Source: an uncultured Alphaproteobacteria bacterium (lineage in GTDB: Bacteria; Pseudomonadota; Alphaproteobacteria; Caulobacterales; Caulobacteraceae). From it: 40,791 bases of DNA. The stretch lies in NCBI GenBank assembly GCA_903860975.1, contig CAIOSI010000004.1:1-40791 (forward strand), written 5' to 3'. Under the pieces are notes generated by a model. It saw only the letters and a program-made list of their open reading frames with translations. It was not told where the DNA came from and made no database searches. The translations under genes were made by a program, and so were the position numbers. This document shows positions 23,498-31,779 of this stretch, piece by piece (within the stretch, counting starts at the first letter, position 1; each line of letters begins with the position of its first letter).

Positions 23498-25096
23498 TCA
23501 GGCCCGTTCCTTCGACCGCTCGAAGCGAACCTTGGCGTAACGCTCGGAGACGTAGTTGGTTTCCCAGGCGGTCTTGGCCAGAAACACCGGTTGTTGGTCG
23601 ATATCGATCGCCATCTGCGAGCGATGCTTGCCCATGAAATCTTCCAAGTCGGCCTTATTGCCAACGATCCAGCGGGCCTCAGCGTAGGGGCTGGCCTCGA
23701 ATATCACCTCAAGCTGGTATTCGTTCGCAAGACGGTCAGCCATAACTTCGAACTGCAGTTGACCAACCGCGCCGACGATGAAGTCCGAGCCCATCGTGGG
23801 GCGGAAGAGCTGGGTCACTCCCTCCTCGGCCAAGCTCTCCAGGGCCTTCTTCAGATGTTTGGCCTTGAGCGGATCCTTGACGCGAACCCGCTGCAGGATT
23901 TCGGGAGCGAAGTTTGGCAGGCCCGCGAACCGCAGGGTCCCGCTCTCCGAAAGGCTGTCGCCAACGCGCAGGACGCCATGGTTGGGGATGCCGATCACGT
24001 CGCCGGCATAGGCGTCTTCCGCCAGTTCCCGGTCCGAGGCGAAGAACATCATAGGCGCATTGACGCTGAGCTGCTTGCCGGTGTTCTGAACTTTCAGCTT
24101 CATCCCGCGGGTAAACTGGCCTGAGCAGAGCTTGAGAAAGGCGATCCGGTCTCGGTGATTGGGGTCCATGTTCGCCTGGACCTTGAAGACGAAGCCCGCG
24201 ACTTCCTTGGCTCCTGGCTCGACCTTCGCTGGCTCGCCGCCCTTAACAGCAGGCACAGACTTAGGCGCCGGGCAGTGGGTGCCAATGCCTTCCAGGAGCT
24301 GGTCTACGCCGAAGTGGCGCAGGGCTGAGCCAAAGAACACAGGGGTCATATGACCTTCCAGGAAGGACTGGACGTCAAACGGCTTTGAGGCGCCGGTCAC
24401 CAGCTCGGCGTTATCGGACAGTTCCTCGAACTCATCGGGATCAAGGTAATTCACCACCGCATTGCCGCGAAAGGCGATCGGTTGGGGGTGTCCCTGCTCA
24501 CCGTCAGGGCCCTTCTTAGCAAACGGGATGAACATCTCCCGGGAGAGATCGAGCATTCCCTTGAACCGCCCGCCGGAGCCTGCCGGCCAGTAGAGCGGCG
24601 CCGGATCGAGCGCCAGTTTGGAGCCAATCTCGTCTAGCAAGGCAAAGGGATCCTGCGCCTCGCGGTCCATCTTGTTGATGAAGGTGATGATCGGGATGTC
24701 GCGCAGGCGACAGACCTCGAACAGTTTCAAGGTCTGGGGTTCGATCCCCTTGGCTGCGTCCAACACCATGATCGCTGCGTCCGCCGCGGTGAGCGTGCGA
24801 TAGGTGTCCTCCGAGAAGTCCTCGTGGCCAGGGGTGTCCAGCAGGTTGAACATCAGGCCCGCGTGATCGAATGTCATGACGCTGGCGGAAACCGATATGC
24901 CGCGTTCACGCTCGATCTTCATCCAATCCGACCGCGTGCGGCGGTTCTCACCACGCGCCCGCACCTGACCGGCCGCACGGATCGCTCCGCCTGCAAGCAA
25001 CAGGTTCTCGGTCAGCGTGGTCTTTCCGGCGTCAGGATGAGAGATGATCGCGAAGGTTCGCCGGCGGGCGGCCTGGACGGCGAGGGATGTTGTCAT
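23498..25096 (-). CDS. prfC: Peptide chain release factor 3
   Basis: About 532 residues from the ATG at 25096 (MTTSLAVQAARRRTFAIISH); an in-frame ATG at 25120 adds eight. It is a translational GTPase with G1 HPDAGKTTLTEN, switch I RERGISVSASVMTF, G3 DTPGHEDFSEDTYR and G4 FINKMDREAQDP, followed by beta-barrel and C-terminal domains of RF3 (QLQFEVMADRLANEYQ). It recycles class I release factors RF1/RF2 from the ribosome after termination. The length matches the family. It is the probable first gene of the operon with the RsmC-like and RsuA genes. Confidence 0.97.
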   Translation of the reverse strand: MTTSLAVQAARRRTFAIISHPDAGKTTLTENLLLAGGAIRAAGQVRARGENRRTRSDWMKIERERGISVSASVMTFDHAGLMFNLLDTPGHEDFSEDTYRTLTAADAAIMVLDAAKGIEPQTLKLFEVCRLRDIPIITFINKMDREAQDPFALLDEIGSKLALDPAPLYWPAGSGGRFKGMLDLSREMFIPFAKKGPDGEQGHPQPIAFRGNAVVNYLDPDEFEELSDNAELVTGASKPFDVQSFLEGHMTPVFFGSALRHFGVDQLLEGIGTHCPAPKSVPAVKGGEPAKVEPGAKEVAGFVFKVQANMDPNHRDRIAFLKLCSGQFTRGMKLKVQNTGKQLSVNAPMMFFASDRELAEDAYAGDVIGIPNHGVLRVGDSLSESGTLRFAGLPNFAPEILQRVRVKDPLKAKHLKKALESLAEEGVTQLFRPTMGSDFIVGAVGQLQFEVMADRLANEYQLEVIFEASPYAEARWIVGNKADLEDFMGKHRSQMAIDIDQQPVFLAKTAWETNYVSERYAKVRFERSKERA

Positions 25097-25162
25097 GGGC
25101 GCGGCAGGTAGCGCGCCCAAAAGTTTTTCGCAAACGGGGCCTCGATTTGCGAACCACGATCC

Positions 25163-25531
25163 CTAGGCCGCCATGCGTCGCCAGACCAATTTGTCGGCCG
25201 TCACCGCATCGAGGGCGCCGGCCTTCTGGTGCGTAAAAAGCGCCGCCATCACCTCAAACTCGCAGATCAAAAATCGCACCGTGACGTCAGCTGGTCGGCA
25301 ATCAAGGGATGGAGCCACAAAAAGGGCCGCGTTGATCATCGGCGCTTTGGCAGCGATCAGCAGGCCCAAGCGACGCGCCCGCTCGAGGTTGGTCCGCTGC
25401 AGTAAAGGCTCGTGTGCAAACAGCTCCTGGCCCATGCGCAGAATCTCTGGAAAGGCCAAACGGTTTATCCGAGGGCCGCCAAGGCGGGAGTCCACAGCGA
25501 CGCCGTCTAGGTGCAGGACGGTGTCGTTCAT
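25163..25531 (-). CDS. Hypothetical protein, unrecognised
   Basis: About 122 residues from the ATG at 25531 (MNDTVLHLDGVAVDSRLGGP); ATGs at 25543 and 25579 are also in frame. The protein is mixed alpha/beta with a Leu/Ala-rich helical middle (LERARRLGLLIAAKAP) and ends KLVWRRMAA. No signal peptide, membrane span or known motif is visible. Codon use and third-position GC fit a real gene of this segment. It lies 66 bp upstream of prfC on the same strand but with its own gap, so an operon link is uncertain. Confidence 0.6.
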   Translation of the reverse strand: MNDTVLHLDGVAVDSRLGGPRINRLAFPEILRMGQELFAHEPLLQRTNLERARRLGLLIAAKAPMINAALFVAPSLDCRPADVTVRFLICEFEVMAALFTHQKAGALDAVTADKLVWRRMAA

Positions 25532-25644
25532 CAAGAAAAGCATACGAAACTTTGGACGGAGGTTGCGAACGGTCAACACGATCTCACGCCCAGGCTTTCA
25601 ACGCCGTTGACGAGCGCGGTTAACCGACGAAACAAGCTTGGCCT

Positions 25645-25977
25645 TCAGCCGCTCTCCACCGGTTCGGTAAGGAAGTGGCGTCCCTCACGGTCGTCGATCT
25701 CGACCACCCAAATGTCGGGATCCACGCGAACGGCGCGCTCAATATAGGCATCAAGAACGGGCTCTTGATCAGAGGGCGTCGGTTGCATCCACACCCGCTC
25801 GCCGTCCAGCCGCGTCGCCTCAGCATAGAGCCTCGCCGTGCCCTGCGGCCGGTTGAGCGCCTTAACCAGCACCGCGCCCGCGCGGGCATCGCCCTTGCGA
25901 ATGACCATCCCGAAGGCTCCAGACAACTCGGCCCGGCGGATAAGGGCTGAGACCCAGATATCGGTGGAAAGCAACAT
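25645..25977 (-). CDS. DUF1491 family protein
   Basis: A 110-residue protein with the layout of alphaproteobacterial DUF1491: an N-terminal STDIWVSALIRRAELSGAF, then GMVIRKGDARAGAVLVKALN, a central RVWMQP strand and the terminal DPDIWVVEIDDREGRHFL. It is predicted cytosolic and has no known function. It is divergent from the secreted hypothetical gene, with 90 bp between start codons. Confidence 0.85.
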   Translation of the reverse strand: MLLSTDIWVSALIRRAELSGAFGMVIRKGDARAGAVLVKALNRPQGTARLYAEATRLDGERVWMQPTPSDQEPVLDAYIERAVRVDPDIWVVEIDDREGRHFLTEPVESG

Positions 25978-26067
25978 GGCCTGTCCAGGATGCGTGTCTG
26001 TTAGCGGGATAGCAACGCTCCCACGATAGCTTGGCCATAGGTCTTAGGGCCGTGATGGGAACGACGC

Positions 26068-26973
26068 ATGAAGAGTTCGCGCAGAAAAGCGCGGCCGGCG
26101 TCTCGTTGGATGGGGTGTCTGGCAGCGGCCTTGGTCGTTGCGCCCGGCCTTGCGCATGCGCAGCCGGCGGACCTGTTCTATGAGCGTGCGGTGATGTCTG
26201 CGGCCGATACGCGCTGCGGACTTTTCGCGCCCGACGTGGCTGCTGCACTGGCGGCCGCGACGGCCCAAGCCCGTGGCGCGGCCCTGCGCGCGGGAACATC
26301 TTCTGATGTCCTGCGCGCCACCTCGCAGCAGGCCCAGGCCAAAGCCGCCGCTATAAATTGCCGTTCGAAGGATATGATCACCGCCGCCGCCCGTGTGCGC
26401 AACGGCTTTGCTGGCTTCGCCAAACTCAGTCGTCTGACCTATGCCGGTGACGTGGCCGGTTGGGCGGCCGACCGCGGCATCGGACGTACCGCCCGCTGGC
26501 GTCTGGGTCAGGAGACAACATTCCATGGTGACCGCATGGCCTTCGGGTTGGCGGGCCGTGAGGGTCTGGACGCGCTTATCGCCGTAGGCGCGTTTGCTGA
26601 CGGAGCCGAGCCTTATGCGGCGCGCCTGGTGATGCGGGATCAAACTCGCAGCTCGCAGCCCTATCTGGCGCGCTTTGCCCGCGGATCAACCGCGAGCCTC
26701 CCGCTTGCCCAACGCCTTCCGCCAGGCAGCGTCCAGAAAGCCTATGCAGCTGGCGCGCGGGCGCCTGCGGGAGAGGAGCTTCTGCCCAAAGGCACGACCT
26801 CGGGCTGGGCCTTCCGCTTTTCAGATGAGGCATCCGCAGAGCTGGCCAAGCTCGACCCGCGCGAGTCCGTGGCGGTGGAATTCCTATTTCCCGGGGACAT
26901 CGTCCGGCGCGCCTATGTGGAAGTCGGCGACTTCGCCGCAGGCTGCGCCTTTCTAAGGGTCGCGGCCCGCTAG
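26068..26973 (+). CDS. Secreted hypothetical protein
   Basis: A 301-residue protein with a long basic n-region and a Sec signal (MKSSRRKARPASRWMGCLAA, cut likely after LAHA). The mature part has a helical Ala-rich N-terminal half with two Cys (DTRCGLFAPDV; AAINCRSKDM) and a beta-rich C-terminal half with one Cys (AAGCAFLRVAAR). I do not recognise a domain. It is convergent with the DivJ-like kinase gene (27 bp between stops) and divergent from DUF1491. Confidence 0.65.
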   Translation: MKSSRRKARPASRWMGCLAAALVVAPGLAHAQPADLFYERAVMSAADTRCGLFAPDVAAALAAATAQARGAALRAGTSSDVLRATSQQAQAKAAAINCRSKDMITAAARVRNGFAGFAKLSRLTYAGDVAGWAADRGIGRTARWRLGQETTFHGDRMAFGLAGREGLDALIAVGAFADGAEPYAARLVMRDQTRSSQPYLARFARGSTASLPLAQRLPPGSVQKAYAAGARAPAGEELLPKGTTSGWAFRFSDEASAELAKLDPRESVAVEFLFPGDIVRRAYVEVGDFAAGCAFLRVAAR

Positions 26974-27000
26974 GGCTGGCCCCAGGGGTCAGGTGCCGGA

Positions 27001-28629
27001 CTAGGCCTCAGCGATCCGCGCGATCGGGAGGGCCTCCATCGGGGAAAGCAACACCGGCATTCTTACCGTGACGGTGGTTCCCTCACCCATCCGACTTTCC
27101 ATCGTCATCTCGCCGCCGTGCAGCCGCGCAAATGCACGGACCAGCGAAAGGCCAAGACCGGAACCTGCCGCGCGGTGATCTGCGCCGCCGGCTTGTTCGT
27201 AAGGCCGGCCCAGCCGCCCCAGATCTTCTGGCGAAATGCCCATGCCCGTGTCGCGCACCACGATCTCAAGCATACTACCGATCGGTCGTGCGCTTACCGT
27301 CACCACACCGCCTTTTGGCGTGAACTTGAGCGCATTGGAAATGAGGTTGAAGGCGATCTGCTTGATCGCTCGGCGGTCGGCTTCAGCCTCTAGCGACTCG
27401 ACCGAAAGGTCGCCCCGCAAGGTAACACCCTGCTGCTCGGCTTGTCCGCGCATGAGGCGAAGGACCGCAGCGATCGCATCTCGGGCATCGAACGCCTCGC
27501 GCACGAGCTCAAATCGCTGAGCCTCGATCTTCGACATATCGAGCACGTCGTTGATCAGCTCAAGCAGATGAGCGCCGCTTTCGTGAATCAGCTCGGCATA
27601 CTCGGCGTAGCGATCCGACATCGGTCCAAAGAGGCGCTGCCGCATGATATCAGAAAAGCCCATGATGGCGTTTAGCGGCGTGCGTAGTTCGTGGCTCATA
27701 TTGGCCAAAAAGCGCGATTTGCTGGCGCTCTGCTGCTCCGCCAGGTCGCGAGCTTTTTGCAGACCTGCCTCGCGGTTGCGTTGAGCGCGAGCGTCGCGAA
27801 GGGCCACGACGAGGCGCGTCGAACTCATCCGGCGGACCGTCAGTTCATACCAGCCTCGCGAATCATGCCCGGGTGTAAAGGCAATCTCGGCGGATCCATC
27901 GACCGCCGCATCCTTTAGCGCCGCCTCCACGAAGGCGCGGTCCCCAGCCGAGGCAAGGTCACCCAGATCGTGACCAGGCAGGTCGCAAACCGAGATGCCT
28001 TCGGGGGCTTCCCCAAACGCCTCAAAAACACGACCATCTCCATTGAGAGACATAATTAGCTGGGGCTGATGGTCCAGCGCCTCCCGCAGCGCCAGTTCCG
28101 ACTCGCGTGCTCTTGCGTCCCCGCCGCGAACCTTGGCTTGCAAGGCGACCATGCCAGCGGCGAAACCCAAGCCCGTTGTGCCGATCGCAAGGAGACTGAG
28201 CCACGTCGAAAGCGGCTCTGGCGCCGGCGGCAGCGAAAGCACAGCGGCTCCAATCGCGCCCACCGCAGCGGCCCCTACGCCGGCAGCCGCCCCTGCCGCC
28301 AACAGCTTTGGCCGGCCGAAGGCTGCGCCCGCGGCAAGGGGTGCCAGACACCACGCTGTGAGCGGACCACCGGTTCCGCCCGTCAAAAGACAGGCTGCAG
28401 CCCCCGCCATGGCCCAAGCCACGAGCGCAATGACAGCGCCGCTTGCTCCACCGACCTGCGCCATGAGGGCACCCACGACGCTGGCTGCCCCCATGACGCC
28501 GAGCGCCGCCAGGGTTTCAATGGGCACAGGTGCCGTGCCCAGAACAAGCCCGCCCGCCATCAAGGCCACCGCGAACGTCCACGCCAGGTGCCAACTGACC
28601 GCAAAGCGCCGGTCTGCGCTCTCGGCCAT
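27001..28629 (-). CDS. divJ: DivJ-like membrane PAS histidine kinase
   Basis: About 542 residues from the ATG at 28629 (MAESADRRFAVSWHLAWTFA); the frame is open to 28743, but those residues are unlike a protein N-terminus. About six transmembrane segments occupy 15-165, a PAS-like region 185-285 and the H-box FLANMSHELRTPLNAIMGFS with His313. The ATPase domain has NLISNALKF, DTGMGISPED and GSGLGLSLV. The post-His helix (RLFGPMSDRYAEYAELIHES) is the form shared by the cell-cycle kinases DivJ and PleC, which control DivK/PleD. Six spans plus PAS favour DivJ, which I recall sitting next to another kinase gene in Caulobacter. Orthology is not proven. Confidence 0.65.
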   Translation of the reverse strand: MAESADRRFAVSWHLAWTFAVALMAGGLVLGTAPVPIETLAALGVMGAASVVGALMAQVGGASGAVIALVAWAMAGAAACLLTGGTGGPLTAWCLAPLAAGAAFGRPKLLAAGAAAGVGAAAVGAIGAAVLSLPPAPEPLSTWLSLLAIGTTGLGFAAGMVALQAKVRGGDARARESELALREALDHQPQLIMSLNGDGRVFEAFGEAPEGISVCDLPGHDLGDLASAGDRAFVEAALKDAAVDGSAEIAFTPGHDSRGWYELTVRRMSSTRLVVALRDARAQRNREAGLQKARDLAEQQSASKSRFLANMSHELRTPLNAIMGFSDIMRQRLFGPMSDRYAEYAELIHESGAHLLELINDVLDMSKIEAQRFELVREAFDARDAIAAVLRLMRGQAEQQGVTLRGDLSVESLEAEADRRAIKQIAFNLISNALKFTPKGGVVTVSARPIGSMLEIVVRDTGMGISPEDLGRLGRPYEQAGGADHRAAGSGLGLSLVRAFARLHGGEMTMESRMGEGTTVTVRMPVLLSPMEALPIARIAEA

Positions 28630-28857
28630 TCTATGGCGGGAGTATTTTTGGGGGCTGATCAGCGTCAAACCTGAGGTATCTGTGCGCCGGACATGATTTG
28701 TAAGCTTAGCGCCCCAGGTGAGTCCCCCCAAGCTCGCTCTCACAAAGCGTCAACAGGGACTTTTACCCGGTGGTTCGCGGACCGGTCATCTAAAAGAAAT
28801 CTTTAGCGCCAAGCCCGAGACTGCAACCTCCAGACAAGCGAAGGCGCGAAGACGCTG

Positions 28858-29646
28858 ATGCCGACCACGGCTGACCCCCCTGAAACGATACCTGACCCCG
28901 GGCCCCCGAAGCCGGCCGCTCGGCGTGCGCGATCGCAGCGCAAGTCCGGCGCCATCGCGGCTTTGGAAGTCCAGAAGCGTTCATTCCTGCGCCTGATCAG
29001 CCACGAACTTCGCACGCCCCTAAATTCGATATTGGGTTTCTCCGATATCCTATCGGCGGAACTCTACGGGCCGCTGGGCGCCCATCAATACAAAGAATAC
29101 GCCGAGATCATCCGCGGTAGCGGCAAGAAGCTGCTGAACTTGATTAATCAGGTGCTGGAGATCGGGCACCTTGAAGGCTTGAAGCTGGACGTCGGGCCGG
29201 AAGCCTTGGAACCGGCAATCGAGTCCGCAGTCACCCGCGCCCATGCCGATTTCAGCCGTGGCGTGCACCCCGTGATCATGGATCACGGCGAGCTTCCCTT
29301 GGTGCTTGCAGACCCGTGGGGCTTAAGCACGGTCCTGACCCACCTGCTGCAAAATGCTGCGACGTTCGCGCCCGACGAGGGCGAAGTCCGGGTTCGGACC
29401 GAGATCCACCAGGGCTATGTCGACGTCTTCGTCGAGGATGATGGCGACGGCATCGATCCAGCTGACTTGCCTCGGCTGATGTTGCCCTTCGAGAAAGGTG
29501 AGAACGCCCTGTTCCGCCGCGGGGAAGGCGCCGGCCTTGGCCTGCCGATCTGCGAGCTCACCTGTCGCGCTATGGGCGCACGCCTTCAGCTGAGCTCGGC
29601 CCCGGGCAAGGGATTGAGCGCCCGGGTCCGCCTTAAGACAGCCTGA
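28858..29646 (+). CDS. Soluble histidine kinase with PleC/DivJ-type H-box
   Basis: A 262-residue kinase with no membrane segment or sensor domain: a basic, Pro-rich 40-residue N-terminus, then the dimerisation helix FLRLISHELRTPLNSILGFS (His49) and YGPLGAHQYKEYAEIIRGSG. The ATPase domain has a modified N box (LLQNAATFAP), G1 EDDGDGIDP and G2 GAGLGLPI. The H-box closely parallels that of the divergent DivJ-like kinase, suggesting a shared partner such as a DivK-type response regulator. This is inference. It is separated from that gene by a 228-bp shared upstream region and precedes sufE by 40 bp. Confidence 0.85.
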   Translation: MPTTADPPETIPDPGPPKPAARRARSQRKSGAIAALEVQKRSFLRLISHELRTPLNSILGFSDILSAELYGPLGAHQYKEYAEIIRGSGKKLLNLINQVLEIGHLEGLKLDVGPEALEPAIESAVTRAHADFSRGVHPVIMDHGELPLVLADPWGLSTVLTHLLQNAATFAPDEGEVRVRTEIHQGYVDVFVEDDGDGIDPADLPRLMLPFEKGENALFRRGEGAGLGLPICELTCRAMGARLQLSSAPGKGLSARVRLKTA

Positions 29647-29686
29647 GCCGGTTGCGCAGGGCAGTCGCGACGCCTAAGTCGCCGCC

Positions 29687-30100
29687 ATGAGCGCAATCCA
29701 AACCGAACTTGCCGAACTCTCAGCTGAGTTTGAGGTCCTAGGCGACTGGGAAGAGCGCTATCGCTACGTGATCGATCTCGGGCGTAGTCTGGCCCCGCTT
29801 AGCGATGCGGAGCGGTCTGACGCCAACAAGGTGCGTGGCTGCGCCAGCCAGGTCTGGCTTGTTACCGAACCGCAGGATGACGGAACATTGAAATTCCGCG
29901 GGGACTCCGACGCCCATATCGTGCGCGGCCTAATCGCCATCGTCCTTCGCCTGTTCTCGGGCCGCCACCCCGCCGAGATCTTGGCCTTCGACGCTCCAGC
30001 CGCATTCGAGGCGCTGGGTCTTAAGGGCGCGCTGTCGCAGCAGCGGTCAAACGGGCTGGCCTCGATGGTCGAGCGTATTCTCAGGGACGCAAGGACTTAG
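29687..30100 (+). CDS. sufE: SufE-type cysteine desulfurase activator
   Basis: A 137-residue protein of the SufE/CsdE family. The active-site Cys is C52 in KVRGCASQVWL, preceded by DWEERYRYVIDLGRSLAPL and followed by the LRLFSGRHPAEI helix, all characteristic. It accepts sulfur from a SufS-type cysteine desulfurase as a persulfide and passes it to the SUF scaffold for Fe-S cluster assembly. Length is typical. Its TAG stop overlaps the TAA of the convergent PAS gene within TTAG. Confidence 0.93.
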   Translation: MSAIQTELAELSAEFEVLGDWEERYRYVIDLGRSLAPLSDAERSDANKVRGCASQVWLVTEPQDDGTLKFRGDSDAHIVRGLIAIVLRLFSGRHPAEILAFDAPAAFEALGLKGALSQQRSNGLASMVERILRDART

Positions 30101-30597
30101 GCTGCGCGAATACCGGTCTGGATCTGGGACATGCCGACCACGGCGTCGAGCCCCAGGATCATGTCCACTTCGTTTCCATCCGAGGCCAGCGGCAACCGCA
30201 GCCACAGGATTGAAAGATGCGAGGCACCGCGCCAGGCGAGATTGTGGACTCCAACGGCAGGTCTGCGCTCAGACACGACCTTGCTCAGTTCTGTCCGCCA
30301 GTAGTCCGCCGCAGAGCTGTTGTAGATGTCACTTAGCCGCTTGCCCGTGATTTCGTGGCCGTAGACACCATAGAGGCCAGTGCCCGCTAACCGCATGCGG
30401 AACTCAAGCGCGCCGGCTTTTCGGGCCTCCGGAAGGACGTCAATCAGGCTTACCGTCGGCAAAAGACGTTTGATCCCGTTCGGGTCCAGGTGCCGACGAC
30501 CGGGCAGCCGGGCACCTTGCCTCAATGACGCCCAATAGGCGAAAAGCTCCTCGTGCGCGCGTACTGCCGCGCCGGGCGCCCCTATCTGCGCCGCCAT
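30097..30597 (-). CDS. PAS_5-type single-domain protein
   Basis: About 166 residues from the ATG at 30597 (MAAQIGAPGAAVRAHEELFA); the frame is open to 30639. The body matches the alphaproteobacterial PAS_5 type: FAYWASLRQGARLPGRRHLD, then LLPTVSLIDVL, EFRMRLAGTGLYGVYGHEIT, GKRLSDI and a LAWRGASHLSILWLRLPL strand. No effector domain is attached, so it may be a stand-alone sensor or adaptor. The ligand and partner are unknown. It is convergent with sufE and has a long hairpin-rich upstream region. Confidence 0.8.
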   Translation of the reverse strand: MAAQIGAPGAAVRAHEELFAYWASLRQGARLPGRRHLDPNGIKRLLPTVSLIDVLPEARKAGALEFRMRLAGTGLYGVYGHEITGKRLSDIYNSSAADYWRTELSKVVSERRPAVGVHNLAWRGASHLSILWLRLPLASDGNEVDMILGLDAVVGMSQIQTGIRAA

Positions 30598-30639
30598 GTG
30601 CAGATACCCCAGCAACCAGTTGGATTCACAACGAATCAA

Positions 30640-31051
30640 CTATCGCCGATTGAGCGAATCGGCGGCAAGCGGAAAAGGGTTAATTCCTGCTGATTGTTCG
30701 GACAGAGTGGCGCCTTGGCGGTGGGCTCGAATAAGGCCTGCCGGCTTTCATTCGAGCCCGGGCAAGGCCATCGCACGCTTTGTCTGAGGGACGTGCGCGA
30801 CCGGCCTGGGCCCCGGTTGCCTACAAGTCGGCCGGATTTACGCCGGTTCGCGGCTATCACGAGAGCTTCGCGGTTGATGGCCCGCTCGCTCAGCAAGACA
30901 GCTCCTCATATCCAGCGCTTCGTCATCAGCTCGCCGCTTCGATCCACGCTTTTTTCCCGGCGCATCCGGCTTCACGCAGCTTCGCTTCACGTTGCTCGGC
31001 GTGATCGGCTTACATCGGGACGTTCACCCACCGGACTGCGCCCTTGCTGGG
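30640..31051. other. Gene-free stretch rich in inverted repeats
   Basis: No convincing gene lies between the PAS_5 start and the mucR terminator. Inverted repeats seen are cgccgatt/aatcggcg (30644-30664, 8 bp, 5-base loop), the long hairpin listed separately at 30723-30759, accgg/ccggt (30800-30817), and gcgccc/gggcgc (31038-31054, 6 bp, 5-base loop). The stretch must contain the PAS_5 promoter and could also encode a small RNA; I cannot fix its ends or strand. Confidence 0.35.
30723..30759. repeat. Perfect 10-bp inverted repeat with inner stem
   Basis: The arm gggctcgaat (30723-30732) pairs perfectly with attcgagccc (30750-30759). The 17-base interior adds a second helix (aag..cc with gg-ctt, one bulged G). 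It lies 126 bp upstream of the PAS_5 start. It is too long and exact to dismiss easily and is not a terminator, since no T-tract follows on either strand. Confidence 0.55.
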
Positions 31052-31088
31052 CGCAAAATAAAAACGCCCGCCGAATCCGGCGGGCGTT
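31052..31088 (-). terminator. Intrinsic terminator of mucR
   Basis: A perfect 10-bp GC-rich stem (acgcccgccg 31064-31073, cggcgggcgt 31078-31087) has a 4-base loop and, read on the minus strand, is followed by TTTTTATTTT. It sits about 40 bp downstream of the mucR stop, in the right orientation, and is the clearest terminator in the window. Confidence 0.9.
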
Positions 31089-31125
31089 CCTATTCGTTTT
31101 CATCTCGGCGAAGCGCCGCCTTGGT

Positions 31126-31545
31126 CTAGCGCTTCTTGCGCGGAGCCTGGCGACCACCCTGACCAAGGCCCATCTGCTTGGCCAGGTCCGAACGCGCCTT
31201 TGCATAGTTCGGCGCAACCATCGGATAGTCCTTCGGCAGGCCCCACTTCGCCCGATATTCCTCGGGGCTCATGTTGTACTTGGTGCGCAGGTGCCGCTTC
31301 AAGGACTTGAACTTGCGGCCATCTTCCAGACAGACCAGGAAATCGGGCGTGATCGAGCGGCGGATCGGCACCGCAGGCTCCTTCGGCGCGACTTCCGCCG
31401 CTTCGGCGCCCGAGGTGATCCCGGAAAGCGCGCGATGCACGCTCTGGATCAAGCTAGGCAAGTCAGCCGCAGTGACGGAGTTGTTGCCGACATAAGCCGA
31501 GACGATGTCTGCGGTCATCTCGATGACTTCCGACTTCTCATCCAT
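31126..31545 (-). CDS. mucR: MucR/Ros family transcriptional regulator
   Basis: About 139 residues from the ATG at 31545 (MDEKSEVIEMTADIVSAYVG), the usual family start; an in-frame upstream start at 31617 is less likely. The N-terminal half is the oligomerisation region. The C-terminal half is the Ros-type DNA-binding domain FLVCLEDGRKFKSLKRHL, then NMSPEEYRAKWGLPKDYPMV and a basic tail. The zinc-finger positions are C72, D75 and H85, and the fourth Ros His is replaced (RTKYNM). MucR proteins bind AT-rich DNA widely; in Caulobacter they act in cell-cycle-dependent gene control. It has its own terminator. Confidence 0.92.
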   Translation of the reverse strand: MDEKSEVIEMTADIVSAYVGNNSVTAADLPSLIQSVHRALSGITSGAEAAEVAPKEPAVPIRRSITPDFLVCLEDGRKFKSLKRHLRTKYNMSPEEYRAKWGLPKDYPMVAPNYAKARSDLAKQMGLGQGGRQAPRKKR

Positions 31546-31779
31546 TCTTGTTTTCCATGTGTAAAGGCGCTGTTTGAGAGCGCTGAAGTGAATCGCAACA
31601 TCAGTAGCAAGCTGCAAGTCGTGACCTTATGACAAGGACAAGCACGCTTACACAAGTGTTTTGATACTGGCCGACAAAACTCTCAGGTCGAAACCCCTAT
31701 TGGATCTCAAAGAACCGCTTTGGTCGAGTAAGCGGGAGGTTTTCTACCTGACAGCGACTCGCGCCCAAGGTGATATTTC

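Noticed and set aside
30723..30765. tRNA-like T-arm (ttcgagccc)
   Set aside because: No acceptor or anticodon stems with correct spacing could be drawn; it is part of a simple hairpin.
30694..31632. Long plus-strand open frame of 312 codons
   Set aside because: It is antisense to mucR and passes through the mucR terminator; composition is Arg/Leu-rich with no recognisable motif.
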